Shown here in pieces: positions 26,210 through 34,413 of a DNA stretch of 64,000 nt. The DNA comes from 79-D21 sp022839995 (GTDB taxonomy: Bacteria > Synergistota > Synergistia > Synergistales > 79-D21), in NCBI GenBank assembly GCA_022839995.1, contig JALHIN010000009.1, forward strand, positions 1 through 64,000, given 5' to 3'. How positions within the stretch are numbered: position 1 is the first letter of the stretch; the number at the start of each line of letters is the position of its first letter. Below the pieces are notes generated by a model, which was not told the DNA's origin, searched no databases, and saw only the letters and a program-made list of their open reading frames with translations. A program made the translations under genes and the position numbers.

Positions 26210-26551
26210 TCAGGGAAGAATCAGTTCCATGAAGCGGTTTTTCGATTTGACCGAGACGACCCTGTACCGGAGGGTCCACCGGTTGTCCAGGAAGGGCCGG
26301 CTCGCCGGACGTGTTTCCCAGGACAGGTCTCCGCTCGTTCCGTTTTCCGGCACCCTTTTGTAGAGCAAGTCGAGGCGCAGCCTCGAAACTTCCTCGGTGA
26401 ACATCCGCTCCTGGCGTGCCTCGTCCAGGGCCTTCTCCGAAAGGTACACGAGCCGCAGGGCCCCGGCCCCGGCAAGACCCAGGATCGACACTGCCACGAG
26501 CACCTCGAGCAGGGTGAAGCCTTTCCGGCCAGATCTCCAATTCCTTTTCAT
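26210..26551 (-). CDS. gspI: Type II secretion minor pseudopilin GspI
   Basis: 113 residues. The prepilin leader RSGRKG is followed by FTLLEVLVAVSILGLAGAGAL, with Glu5 present. The body contains YKRVPENGTSGDLSWE and ends in a beta strand, as in GspI. GspI, GspJ and GspK form the pseudopilus tip. The ATG overlaps the stop of gspC (ATGA). Confidence 0.85.
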   Translation of the reverse strand: MKRNWRSGRKGFTLLEVLVAVSILGLAGAGALRLVYLSEKALDEARQERMFTEEVSRLRLDLLYKRVPENGTSGDLSWETRPASRPFLDNRWTLRYRVVSVKSKNRFMELILP

Positions 26552-27429
26552 TTTACCGAGTAAGCGACCTGCGAGTCCGTCCCATCCCGGAAGAAGGACA
26601 CGACGAACCGGTCGCTGTTCAGCAAGGAGTTCATTGCATTTACAATATCTGCGGTGGTCCGGATGGGAATGTCGTTCAGGGAGTGAATGACGTCTCCGGA
26701 CCGCAGCCCCGCCGCCGAAAGCAGGCTGTCTTTCCGGAGCCACTGGACCTCGATCCCCAGGGGGGTCCCGTCTTCACCGATTTTCGGCCGGAAGCGAACC
26801 CGGTTCAGTTCCTGGTAAGGATCCATCAGGAGCTTGTTGATCAGGTCCCTCTCGATGGTTCCTTCCAGGCCGTCGGACGGGCCCTTGATCCCCTTTCTCG
26901 GGTCGAACTCGTTTCGCGCCTTCGTACCGGGGGGAGAGGAAGACGCCGGAACGAACGCTGGGGAGGCCCCCGTGGTTCTGGCGTAGAGCAACTCCAGTAC
27001 GCGGCTTCCTTCGGGGCTTTCCAGGAAGGCCCGTGTTCCCTCCACCTTCCTGAGGATTTCGCCTCCGAGTTTCTGGCCCACAAGGACCGCCCGGGGGCTC
27101 CCGTTCACCCCGAAAAGGGCTCCCACCGGTGGGAAAGTTCCCAGAAGGTTGATATCGCCGGAAGACCGGCCGGTGAAAGCCACGGCGCCTTCCAGTGAGA
27201 ACGGGTTGCGGTTGAGGAAGGCCTCGAGATCGCTCTCCAGGGCGCTTCTGTCCTCCAGAGGGGAAAAGGCCGCGGCGGAACGGGTTGCCCGCTCGAAACG
27301 CAGTCTCGCGGCGTTCTCTTCCAGGAAAAGGCCGGCGAGCCTGGCGGCGATGACGCCGCAGAGGAAGGCGGCCAAGATCCGGTAAAGAAGTTTCCATGGA
27401 AAAGCCCGGTTCGGCAGGGAGAGCTTCAT
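26548..27429 (-). CDS. gspC: Type II secretion protein GspC with PDZ domain
   Basis: 293 residues. One N-terminal membrane anchor (about 12-32, LLYRILAAFLCGVIAARLAG), a homology region around AVAFTGRSSGDINLLGTFPP, and a C-terminal PDZ domain with GLRSGDVIHSLNDIPIRTTADI. It links the inner-membrane platform to GspD. The middle is longer and richer in Ser/Pro than in well-studied homologues. The ATG overlaps the gspN stop by four bases. Confidence 0.85.
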   Translation of the reverse strand: MKLSLPNRAFPWKLLYRILAAFLCGVIAARLAGLFLEENAARLRFERATRSAAAFSPLEDRSALESDLEAFLNRNPFSLEGAVAFTGRSSGDINLLGTFPPVGALFGVNGSPRAVLVGQKLGGEILRKVEGTRAFLESPEGSRVLELLYARTTGASPAFVPASSSPPGTKARNEFDPRKGIKGPSDGLEGTIERDLINKLLMDPYQELNRVRFRPKIGEDGTPLGIEVQWLRKDSLLSAAGLRSGDVIHSLNDIPIRTTADIVNAMNSLLNSDRFVVSFFRDGTDSQVAYSVK

Positions 27430-28028
27430 GGGAGCCTCAGCCTCCACCGGCCGTTCCCCTCTGCCCGCAGCCCCGTGGAAAAACGGAGAAGGTTCAATCC
27501 GGGCTCGAGGCTCTCGGGAGCACGGATCGACAGGTCCGCAAAAGAGAGCCGTCGATTGTCGAACGACCAAACCAGCGTTCCGGAAACCGCAAGGTCTCCT
27601 CCGATGGAGAGGGAAGCAAGATGAGCCTCGGCGTCTCCGATCCGCAGCTCGGAATCGATGCCGGAGAGCGCGAGGGGGCGGATGCCTGGAACGTTGAGCC
27701 GGGCCGTCGGGCTTTTGAGGACCAGGTCCGGCTTCGTTGCGGCAATTGAACCCAGCGTTTTCAGCCTGACTTCCAATGAAGGAGCGCGGACCGAGCCGAG
27801 CGGGTTCGCAACGGAAACATCATGGACGACGACCGCCGGGGGGAAGCGGGAAATCGTTTCCGCAAACCCGTGGTCCAGTCTCACACCGGCTGGAGCGGCC
27901 TTTCGGGAAGCCTCTTCCAGGATCGTTTCGGTCAGCCTCTCCCAGGGGAAAGCGGCGAAGGCCCCGATGAGGAAAGCCGCAAATAGGGCCGCTGCGGTTC
28001 CAAGAGCTTGAACGCGCGGCCGGTTCAT
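27426..28028 (-). CDS. gspN: GspN-like type II secretion protein
   Basis: 200 residues. One N-terminal membrane helix (AAALFAAFLIGAFAAFPW) precedes a periplasmic beta-rich region with ERLTETILEEASRK and similar stretches, resembling GspN/AsmA-type proteins. The gene lies between gspM and gspC with ATGA overlaps on both sides. The assignment rests mainly on this position and on the overall shape; sequence resemblance alone is weak. Confidence 0.65.
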   Translation of the reverse strand: MNRPRVQALGTAAALFAAFLIGAFAAFPWERLTETILEEASRKAAPAGVRLDHGFAETISRFPPAVVVHDVSVANPLGSVRAPSLEVRLKTLGSIAATKPDLVLKSPTARLNVPGIRPLALSGIDSELRIGDAEAHLASLSIGGDLAVSGTLVWSFDNRRLSFADLSIRAPESLEPGLNLLRFSTGLRAEGNGRWRLRLP

Positions 28029-28537
28029 GGCTGTCCTCCAAGAAGAAGGCTTACGGAAAGGCTTCTCTTTCCGCTGACCGGCAACGCCCGGATTTCCGCC
28101 GAAGCCACGGAGAGGTGGGCTTTCTTCAGTTCCCGGAGCAGCGAAACCGTTTCCTCCGGCCCGAGTCCCTCCAGTTCGAGCGAAACTCCCCGCGTGGAAC
28201 TGGAAAGGCTCTTCAGGCGGTCCTTGACCCGCAGGCGGTCGATCGTTTCCGAGGCTGCAGCGAGAGGATCCGCCGCGTTCGTGCGGGACTCCGCCTGTTT
28301 TCGGGAGGGCAGGGCGGCCCGATAGGCCTGAGCGGTTTCCGCCAGGCTTGCAAACCGGGCGGCCTGGAGCGGGATCCGGCTTTCCGTTTCACGGGCGTTG
28401 AAATGGAGGAACAAGGCGGATCCCCAGGCGAGAAAGACAAGGATAACCAAGGCCAGGATCCGTCGCCCCTCCTGGGTGGCTCGGTTTTCAGAAATCCATT
28501 GCCCCAACCGGGGCAGGAAGTCCTTCCAGCGGTCCAT
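28025..28537 (-). CDS. gspM: GspM-like type II secretion protein
   Basis: 170 residues. An N-terminal cytoplasmic tail, one membrane helix (ILALVILVFLAWGSALFLHF, about 27-46), then a coiled-coil stretch and a small ferredoxin-like periplasmic domain ending KRSLSVSLLL. This is the layout of GspM, which binds GspL. The ATG at 28537 overlaps the gspL stop by one base; a GTG at 28540 is also possible. Confidence 0.75.
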   Translation of the reverse strand: MDRWKDFLPRLGQWISENRATQEGRRILALVILVFLAWGSALFLHFNARETESRIPLQAARFASLAETAQAYRAALPSRKQAESRTNAADPLAAASETIDRLRVKDRLKSLSSSTRGVSLELEGLGPEETVSLLRELKKAHLSVASAEIRALPVSGKRSLSVSLLLGGQP

Positions 28538-29616
28538 CACCGGTTTTTCCCCCTCACGGTGATTTTGAAACGGAACTGTCCTCCCGGAAGCTGCTGGAGA
28601 TCCTCGAGGGCGGTATCTCCGTCCTGGAGGGCCCTTTGGAAAGCCCGAACGGCTTCGACGGAAGGGCCCTTGCCGATCAGTTCCGTCTGCCTTTCCGAGT
28701 AGCGCAGCGTGTCGAGAACAATCCCCGCGTCGGATTGCCGGCTTGCCCGTCCCAGCATCGCAAAAGCCTGGATCAGTCCGTCGGCTTCGTCCGTCCCGGA
28801 TAGGGCGGCAAGCCGGGCCTTTGCCTGGCTCAACGGGTCCCGTATGGGGCCGGTTGGGTCGAAAACCTCGCGGTAAAGCCTGATCGAGGCGTTTTCATAG
28901 GCTTCAAGGCGGTTGCGGGCGGATAGGGCGGATAGTCCGGATGCGGCCAGGAAGAGGGTTCCCAGGACCAGTCCTGCAGAAAGAGTGGCTTTCAGGGTCG
29001 AGGAAAGGTTCTCGATGCGAAGGGCGGATTCCATCTGTCTCGAGGAAAGGTCCAGGGACGCAAGGGCCGGAAAGGCGGCCCAGGTTCGTCGGGCCTCGGC
29101 CTCCAAACGCTCCGCCGCGTCCGGACTGGTTCGGCTGTCCAGGAGGAAAACGCTGAAATCCGATCCCGAAGAAGCCCGCACCCATTCGGCCAGTTCGCTG
29201 GGTTCCGCTTCGGCCCGGGAAACGCAGCGGTAAAGGACCGGGATTCCCTCTCGCCAGAGGACGGCTGACACCTGCTCCTCGTCGGCATAGATGCCGAGTC
29301 CGGAGCCTTCGAGAGCCCCCCCAAGGGCGAGGGGAGCAGGGAAAAGTCTTATTTTGGGTCCGGCTTCCAGGCCTGTATCCAGGTCTTCCGGGAAAACCAG
29401 GGCAACTCCGCGGGCCCGGTCCTTTTCCTTCTGGAGGATCACCGGGCATAGGTGAAATCGTCGCATCCCTTCTCCTGTCAGGGAGGCGAGATGCAGCGAA
29501 AGGGCCTGTCGGACGCGGGCCGGATCGCTGAAGGGGAAGGAGAACGGATGGAAAGACATCTCCTTCGGAGCGACGAAACGGTAAATGGGCTTCTCCCCCG
29601 GCCATGCGGCTTTCAT
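28537..29616 (-). CDS. gspL: GspL-like type II secretion protein
   Basis: 359 residues: a cytoplasmic actin-like region to about residue 205, one membrane helix (TLSAGLVLGTLFLAASGLSAL), then a coiled-coil and a periplasmic ferredoxin-like fold. This matches the GspL plan, in which the cytoplasmic part recruits GspE. It starts six bases after the gspK stop. Family resemblance is moderate; position between gspK and gspM supports it. Confidence 0.75.
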   Translation of the reverse strand: MKAAWPGEKPIYRFVAPKEMSFHPFSFPFSDPARVRQALSLHLASLTGEGMRRFHLCPVILQKEKDRARGVALVFPEDLDTGLEAGPKIRLFPAPLALGGALEGSGLGIYADEEQVSAVLWREGIPVLYRCVSRAEAEPSELAEWVRASSGSDFSVFLLDSRTSPDAAERLEAEARRTWAAFPALASLDLSSRQMESALRIENLSSTLKATLSAGLVLGTLFLAASGLSALSARNRLEAYENASIRLYREVFDPTGPIRDPLSQAKARLAALSGTDEADGLIQAFAMLGRASRQSDAGIVLDTLRYSERQTELIGKGPSVEAVRAFQRALQDGDTALEDLQQLPGGQFRFKITVRGKNR

Positions 29617-29622
29617 GCCGAG

Positions 29623-30552
29623 CTACATCTCCTTCCAGGCGACGATCGTGCACCGGTTCTGTTTTTTGAGAAGCACAGCCTCGAAACGACGGACCAGGTC
29701 GCCCTTGCGGACCTCGATCTGTGCAAGGAAATGCGAACTGGTAAAGGATAGAAGACCCGAAAGCCGGGGTTCCAGGTCGCCGGGGAATCCCGGCACCTCG
29801 GCCAAGTCGTTCCACCCGGCCAGGGGTTCCCGGCTCCTTTTTTCGACGATCTCCCGGATCACGGCCGGCGTGAGGGCCGGATCGAGAAGCCCGAGGACTT
29901 CGGGAGCTGCGACGTTCACGTTGATCCGGCCGTCTGTGTCAACCGTCAGGAAAACGTTCAATCCTTTCGGGGTTTTTTCATTGTTTCCGTTGTAGAGGGT
30001 TTCGTCAATGGCCGGGAAAAGGCGCAACTCTCCCAGGGCCGATGGGGCCCTGTTGATGAAGGAGGAATCTTCTCCACCGCCTGGCCTGGGAGTCGTGTCC
30101 CGGTCGAGAAAATCCAGCAGGTCTTCGGCCAGTTCCGGTTTCTTGAGTTCTTCCCAAAGTCTTTGCCATGGGATTTCCATCTCCCGTCTCAGGGTGGTTC
30201 CGTCCGGCAGGAAGAGCGAGTTGACCGGCAGGGCGTCGTTTTTCGGGACCAGCCGCACGAAAACGGCAAGCCTCCCTTCAACCGGAAGGGGCCAGGCGCC
30301 GAACCAGGGTTCCAGGAGCGAATCGTAGCCGTTCGTGTCCAGGACGATTCCTCTCTGGATCTCCCGGACGGCGGTTTCCGCAAGGCTTCGGGCCTCGAGG
30401 GAAAAGGCGATGGCTTCCGACTTGCGGACCTCCATCCTTGCAAACCAGGCAAAAGCCAGCGCCCCCGTCACGAGGACCGTTACGGACATCAGGACGGCCA
30501 CCAGGACGAATCCCGGTTTTTTCCCCCTAGAAAGAAAGGAGGGTGTCCACAA
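29623..30552 (-). CDS. gspK: Type II secretion minor pseudopilin GspK
   Basis: 309 residues. A TTG at 30552 gives a short basic leader (SRGKKPG) before FVLVAVLMSVTVLVTGALAF, a correct prepilin cleavage site; AAGGAG lies 12 bases upstream. No ATG would keep the leader. The first mature residues lack Glu5, as is usual for GspK, the tip protein. The body has DFLDRDTTPRPGGGEDS and GRINVNVAAPEVLGLL, the conserved GspK region. It overlaps gspJ by 26 bases. Confidence 0.88.
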   Translation of the reverse strand: MWTPSFLSRGKKPGFVLVAVLMSVTVLVTGALAFAWFARMEVRKSEAIAFSLEARSLAETAVREIQRGIVLDTNGYDSLLEPWFGAWPLPVEGRLAVFVRLVPKNDALPVNSLFLPDGTTLRREMEIPWQRLWEELKKPELAEDLLDFLDRDTTPRPGGGEDSSFINRAPSALGELRLFPAIDETLYNGNNEKTPKGLNVFLTVDTDGRINVNVAAPEVLGLLDPALTPAVIREIVEKRSREPLAGWNDLAEVPGFPGDLEPRLSGLLSFTSSHFLAQIEVRKGDLVRRFEAVLLKKQNRCTIVAWKEM

Positions 30553-31144
30553 GGGAAACCCGGACTCCTTTCCTTCCGATTTCCAGCGACAACCCGGCAG
30601 GAACGGGGCCCGAGTAGTCTTCCACCCAGTCCTTTCCATCAAAAACCCGGACGAGGAACCGGTCAACGCCTTTCAGGACAAGCTGGGCCTTCTCCGGAAC
30701 CAACAATTCCAGGCGGACATCCGAGGCAAGAACGCCGGGAAGGGTCCAGCGATACAGGCCGGGTTTGACCGCTTCGCGGAAAGGCCCGGAATCGATGATC
30801 GAATAGACTTCGGTTGCCGCTGGTCCTTTGCGGGGGAGAGGGGCGCCCGTCCAGACCAGCAGGACGTCTTTCCTGGCTCCCCCGAGAAATTCTCTCCGAA
30901 TCGCCCGGAAGGGGGCATCGCCTCCCTGCGGGAGGATTTGACGACAATCCGCGGCAATTCCAGTGAGTGCGGAAGAGAGAGCCGCTTCTTCGGCATACTG
31001 GTCACGGATCGCTTCCAGCCTTGAGGCCAGGGCGACCAGCGGCCCGAAGGCCAGGGTCGCCACCAGGCCCAACAGGCCTACGGCCACTAGAACTTCCACC
31101 AGCGTGAAGGCTTTTCCGGGGACCTTGCGGTTGCTTCCCATCAT
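30527..31144 (-). CDS. gspJ: Type II secretion minor pseudopilin GspJ
   Basis: 205 residues. The prepilin leader VPGKA is followed by FTLVEVLVAVGLLGLVATLAF with Glu5 present. Note Ala rather than Gly at the position before the cleavage site. Later GVDRFLVRVFDGKDWVEDY resembles the GspJ core. It overlaps the stop of the protease gene (ATGA), so it is coupled to it. Confidence 0.87.
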   Translation of the reverse strand: MMGSNRKVPGKAFTLVEVLVAVGLLGLVATLAFGPLVALASRLEAIRDQYAEEAALSSALTGIAADCRQILPQGGDAPFRAIRREFLGGARKDVLLVWTGAPLPRKGPAATEVYSIIDSGPFREAVKPGLYRWTLPGVLASDVRLELLVPEKAQLVLKGVDRFLVRVFDGKDWVEDYSGPVPAGLSLEIGRKGVRVSLVDTLLSF

Positions 31145-32895
31145 TTGGACGGCTTTTCCTTCTTCCGTTTGCGGGCAAGAAAAGAGACCGGCAGGAGCAG
31201 CAGAATCGGCCCCAATCGGGTGACGGCGCAGCCGCCGCCACCGCCACCCCCGCCGGGCGGCGCGGGCGGGGGCTCGGGGGAAAGCTGGACGGTGATGGTC
31301 AGGTCTCCGTCCGGGAAGGCAAAACGGTAGGTGCTGTCGGCCTGGGCCGGGACGGTCCAGGTTGCGGAAGCGATCCCGTCGCCTGCGACCTGGTCGAAGC
31401 CGGTCCCGTCGTCTTTCAGCGTGACGGTCCCGTAGGATGTCCCGTTCCTTGTTATGGACACGGGGAGGTTGCCGAGGGAAACGTCCCCCGAAATGTTGAG
31501 GGCTGCCAGGTCGACCGTGTCCCCCGGCAGGAGGTCAAGAGTGTCCTTGATGGGACGGAGACGGGACTGAACCTGATGGCCGCTTCCTGTTGCGAGAAGG
31601 CGCCGTCCCGTGATGCTTTTCGAGGTGAGGCTGGACACGGGCGTTCCGCTTGAAAGTACCCTGTTCTTCAGAGCGATCCAGCCCAGTTCAGGGTTCGTGG
31701 CCTTCAGGAGGGCCAGGACGCCCGTCACGTGGGGTGCGGCCATAGATGTGCCGCTCAGGTTTTTATAACCGGAAATTTCGAGGGAATCCGGATAGGTGCT
31801 CCGTACGTCTTTTCCGGGGGCCCCGAGATGGACGGTCCTTCGGCCGTAGTTGGAGGCCTGGCTGCTGCTGAAGACGGCCAGAGAGTCGTTTGAGTCGGTT
31901 GCGGCAACGGAAAGGACGTACGGCCTGAACAAACTGGCCGGGTAGAAGGGGGTCACGTCGTTGTCGCCGCCGTTGTTTCCAGCCGCGGCGACGAAAAGGA
32001 TGCCGGCGTTTCCGGCGCTTTCGATGGCCTGGTTCAGGATGAGGTCTTCGGAGACGGCGGCACCCAGGGACGCGTTGATCGCCACGATATCCAGCCCCTT
32101 GGCCGTTTTGAGGGCGGTGACGTAGTCGATCCCCTCCGCGAGGTCCGTCGTGGTGAAGGAATCCTCGCTGCTTGCCTTGACGGCGACGATGCGGACTGCC
32201 CAGTTGACGCCGGACACCCCGACCCCGTTGTTGCCGACGGCCCCGATGATGCCCGATACGTGGGTGCCGTGTCCGAAGGTGTCCTGGACATCGGAGGAGT
32301 TTTCGTGCGAGTTCCAGCCGTGGACGTCGTCCACGTACCCGTTGCCGTCGTCGTCGATCCCGTTTCCGGGAATCTCGCCGGGATTGGTCCAGAGGTTGCC
32401 GGCGAGGTCGGGATGGTTCAGGTCCACCCCCGTATCAAGGACGGCAACGATGACGTCGGCGCTGCCGGTGGTCTGTTCCCAGGCCTCCGGGGCGCGGATT
32501 TTTACAAGGGCCCACTGGCTTGCGTACTCCGGGTCGTTCGGCACGAGGGCGGCATGGTAGATATAGTTGGGCTGGGCAAAAAGGACCCCTTCATTTTTCC
32601 CCAGCACGGAGAGAGCCTTCTGAACGCTTTCCCCGCTGCGGATTTTCAGGCGGACAACCCGAAACGCCTCTTTTGCCCAGGAGTCCTGGACTTCCAGCCT
32701 GACCAGAAGCCCGGGAAGAAGGCTCTCGAGACGATAGCCGGGTTTCATCCTGACAAGGACTTCATCCGGGACGAAAGGCCCCGCTTCCGAGGCGGTTCCC
32801 TTATTTGAAAAGCCGAAGAAGACCGTCAAAATGAAGACGGAGAAAAGGGCAGTCATCGAAACGGCTAGGATCTTTTTCGTGGATACGATCTTCAA
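31141..32895 (-). CDS. Secreted subtilisin-like S8 protease with C-terminal sorting-type tail
   Basis: 584 residues. A signal/anchor at about 8-30 (LAVSMTALFSVFILTVFFGF) is followed by an inhibitor-like prodomain (41-115), then the S8 domain with catalytic Asp154 (AVLDTGVDLNHPD), His209 (FGHGTHVSGIIG), oxyanion Asn306 (VAAAGNNGG) and Ser383 (LSGTSMAAPHVTG). A beta-sandwich follows. The tail has eight glycines, one cysteine, a hydrophobic stretch (LGPILLLLPVSFLA) and a basic end (RKRKKEK), as in GlyGly- or Synergist-CTERM signals. The TTG start has GGGAGGTG five bases upstream. It is the first gene of the type II secretion operon and may be a substrate of that system. Confidence 0.93.
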   Translation of the reverse strand: MKIVSTKKILAVSMTALFSVFILTVFFGFSNKGTASEAGPFVPDEVLVRMKPGYRLESLLPGLLVRLEVQDSWAKEAFRVVRLKIRSGESVQKALSVLGKNEGVLFAQPNYIYHAALVPNDPEYASQWALVKIRAPEAWEQTTGSADVIVAVLDTGVDLNHPDLAGNLWTNPGEIPGNGIDDDGNGYVDDVHGWNSHENSSDVQDTFGHGTHVSGIIGAVGNNGVGVSGVNWAVRIVAVKASSEDSFTTTDLAEGIDYVTALKTAKGLDIVAINASLGAAVSEDLILNQAIESAGNAGILFVAAAGNNGGDNDVTPFYPASLFRPYVLSVAATDSNDSLAVFSSSQASNYGRRTVHLGAPGKDVRSTYPDSLEISGYKNLSGTSMAAPHVTGVLALLKATNPELGWIALKNRVLSSGTPVSSLTSKSITGRRLLATGSGHQVQSRLRPIKDTLDLLPGDTVDLAALNISGDVSLGNLPVSITRNGTSYGTVTLKDDGTGFDQVAGDGIASATWTVPAQADSTYRFAFPDGDLTITVQLSPEPPPAPPGGGGGGGGCAVTRLGPILLLLPVSFLARKRKKEKPSK

Positions 32896-32938
32896 TCCGG
32901 CACCTCCCGGCGTGGGGATGTCTTCCTTGGACTCGTTC

Positions 32939-32968
32939 AGTATAGCCCCCGAAGGGAAAAGGGTACAA
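32939..32968 (-). promoter_or_regulatory. Sigma-70 promoter for the protease-gsp operon
   Basis: On the minus strand TTGTAC and TATACT are separated by 18 bases. The predicted start site lies about 37 bases before the TTG start codon. The plus strand in the same gap carries only a possible -10 (TACAAT) for the divergent lgt-like gene. Confidence 0.6.
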
Positions 32969-33020
32969 TAACGGCACCGGCTTGAAGTTTCCTGCACCCC
33001 AAACCAGGGAGGGGGAGCCC

Positions 33021-33812
33021 ATGGCTCCAGTCCTTTTCAGGATCGGAACCGCTGTCGTCGATACCTACACCGTGATCTGGGCGCTGGCTTTGGCCCTCGC
33101 GCTGGCGTGGACTCGCCGCCGCGCAGGGCGCCTCTATCGCCTTGACGACGAGGACGCGCGCGTGGCCCTCTTCTGGGGGTTCCTGGGCATCCTGGCCGGA
33201 GCCCGGATCGGGAACATCCTGGTGGATTGGCAGGCTTACGCGGAAAACCCGGAACGTTTGCTCCGTCCTTGGGAGGGAGGCCTTTCGGCCCTACCCGCCA
33301 TTCTCGGAGGGGGCGTCACGGCCTGGCTGGTCCTGCGAAAGCGAAGGGTTCCGGCCTGGCCCCTGGCCGAGGCGGCCAGCCTTCCCGCGGCTGCCCTGGT
33401 CGCCTTTGGGCGCTGGGGCTGCTTCCTCAACGGGTGCTGTTACGGGAGAACGGCCTTCGTTCCCTGGTCCGTTCACTTCCCGTTCGACCCGGAGGGGGTT
33501 TTCAGGCACCCGACGGAACTCTACGAATCGGCGGGTGCCGTTGTCCTCCTTTTCCTGCTGGCATGGATCGAACGCGGATTGAGGAAAGCAGGAAGAAAAC
33601 GGCCTCCCGTGGCGATCCTGTGGCCCCTCTTCCTTGCAGGTTACGGGGCGGTCCGCCTGGTGGTGGATCGCTTCCGGGGAGACGTTTCCTTCAATTCCCC
33701 CCTCGGCTGGTTCTGGAGCCTGGCGGTTTTCCTGCTGGGTGCCGCCTGGCTTTTTGCCTCCCTCTCGGGGCTTGCCCGGGAAAGGGGAGGAGGGAAGGGG
33801 GAACGAGGTTGA
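33021..33812 (+). CDS. lgt: Prolipoprotein diacylglyceryl transferase (Lgt) family protein
   Basis: A 263-residue protein with about seven membrane helices. The Lgt signature region reads FGRWGCFLNGCCYGRTAF with the conserved Arg, and the later RLVVDRFRGD supplies the second conserved arginine region. Lgt adds diacylglycerol to the lipobox cysteine of prolipoproteins. In E. coli Lgt a functionally important histidine lies in a FHGG motif; here the same place reads PAILGGG, without histidine. It may therefore be a divergent Lgt or a paralogue with another substrate. GGGAGGGGG precedes the ATG. It overlaps the next gene (TTGA). Confidence 0.75.
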   Translation: MAPVLFRIGTAVVDTYTVIWALALALALAWTRRRAGRLYRLDDEDARVALFWGFLGILAGARIGNILVDWQAYAENPERLLRPWEGGLSALPAILGGGVTAWLVLRKRRVPAWPLAEAASLPAAALVAFGRWGCFLNGCCYGRTAFVPWSVHFPFDPEGVFRHPTELYESAGAVVLLFLLAWIERGLRKAGRKRPPVAILWPLFLAGYGAVRLVVDRFRGDVSFNSPLGWFWSLAVFLLGAAWLFASLSGLARERGGGKGERG

Positions 33813-34342
33813 GCCCTGGAACGCTCGCCCCGCTTTTTGCCGTCGCAGCGATGCTTTACGGTCCCTACCTCTGGGCGTGGGCCCGGAAGGAGCCGATCGG
33901 GGCCTACGGTCTTTCCCTGCGTTGTACCCGGAGAGCTCTTCTCGATTCTGCCTGTGCCTCTGTCCTGACGTTGGTCCCCCTAACGGTCGCCGTCCTTGTC
34001 GGGTGGCCCTCGGGGACGTGGCCCAGGGATTTGCCGCCCGCCGCGGTGGTGGCGTTTGCTTCGTCGGGCCTGGTTGCGGCCGTGTCGGAGGAAGCCTTTT
34101 TCCGGGGCTGGGTGCAGACGATGCTTTCACGGTTTCTCCGTCCGGCCTTGTCCATCGTGACGGCCTCGGCTCTTTTCGCCGCTTCCCACCTGCTCTTTCG
34201 TTCCGACCCCTTCTACCTTTTCACGTTTTTCCCAGGGCTCGTCATGGGGTGGCTCCGGCAGAAACACGGGGACATCGCACCGGCCATCCTGTATCACTTT
34301 CTCGGCAACCTCTGGGCGATCTGGTTTTTCCCTCACCCCTGA
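33809..34342 (+). CDS. CPBP-family intramembrane metalloprotease
   Basis: 177 residues, mostly membrane-spanning. The three CPBP/ABI motifs are visible: SEEAFFRGWVQ (EExxxR), FAASHLLF (FxxxH) and LYHFLGNLW (HxxxN-like). These proteases process prenylated or other membrane proteins. The TTG start at 33809 overlaps the lgt-like stop (TTGA), so translation is coupled; no other start gives a sensible N terminus. Confidence 0.85.
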   Translation: MSPGTLAPLFAVAAMLYGPYLWAWARKEPIGAYGLSLRCTRRALLDSACASVLTLVPLTVAVLVGWPSGTWPRDLPPAAVVAFASSGLVAAVSEEAFFRGWVQTMLSRFLRPALSIVTASALFAASHLLFRSDPFYLFTFFPGLVMGWLRQKHGDIAPAILYHFLGNLWAIWFFPHP

Positions 34343-34350
34343 TCCAGGCG

Positions 34351-34378
34351 AAAAGGGAGGCGGCAAAAGCCGCCCCCC
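34351..34378 (-). terminator. Terminator after citF
   Basis: GGGAGGCGGC pairs with GCCGCCCCCC around AAAA. Read on the minus strand it is followed by TTTT, so it fits the end of the citrate lyase operon, 36 bases after the citF stop. It also lies just after the convergent CPBP gene. Confidence 0.7.
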
Positions 34379-34413
34379 TTCACAAGAGCCGTTTTTCTTT
34401 CGGCGTGCAGGTC

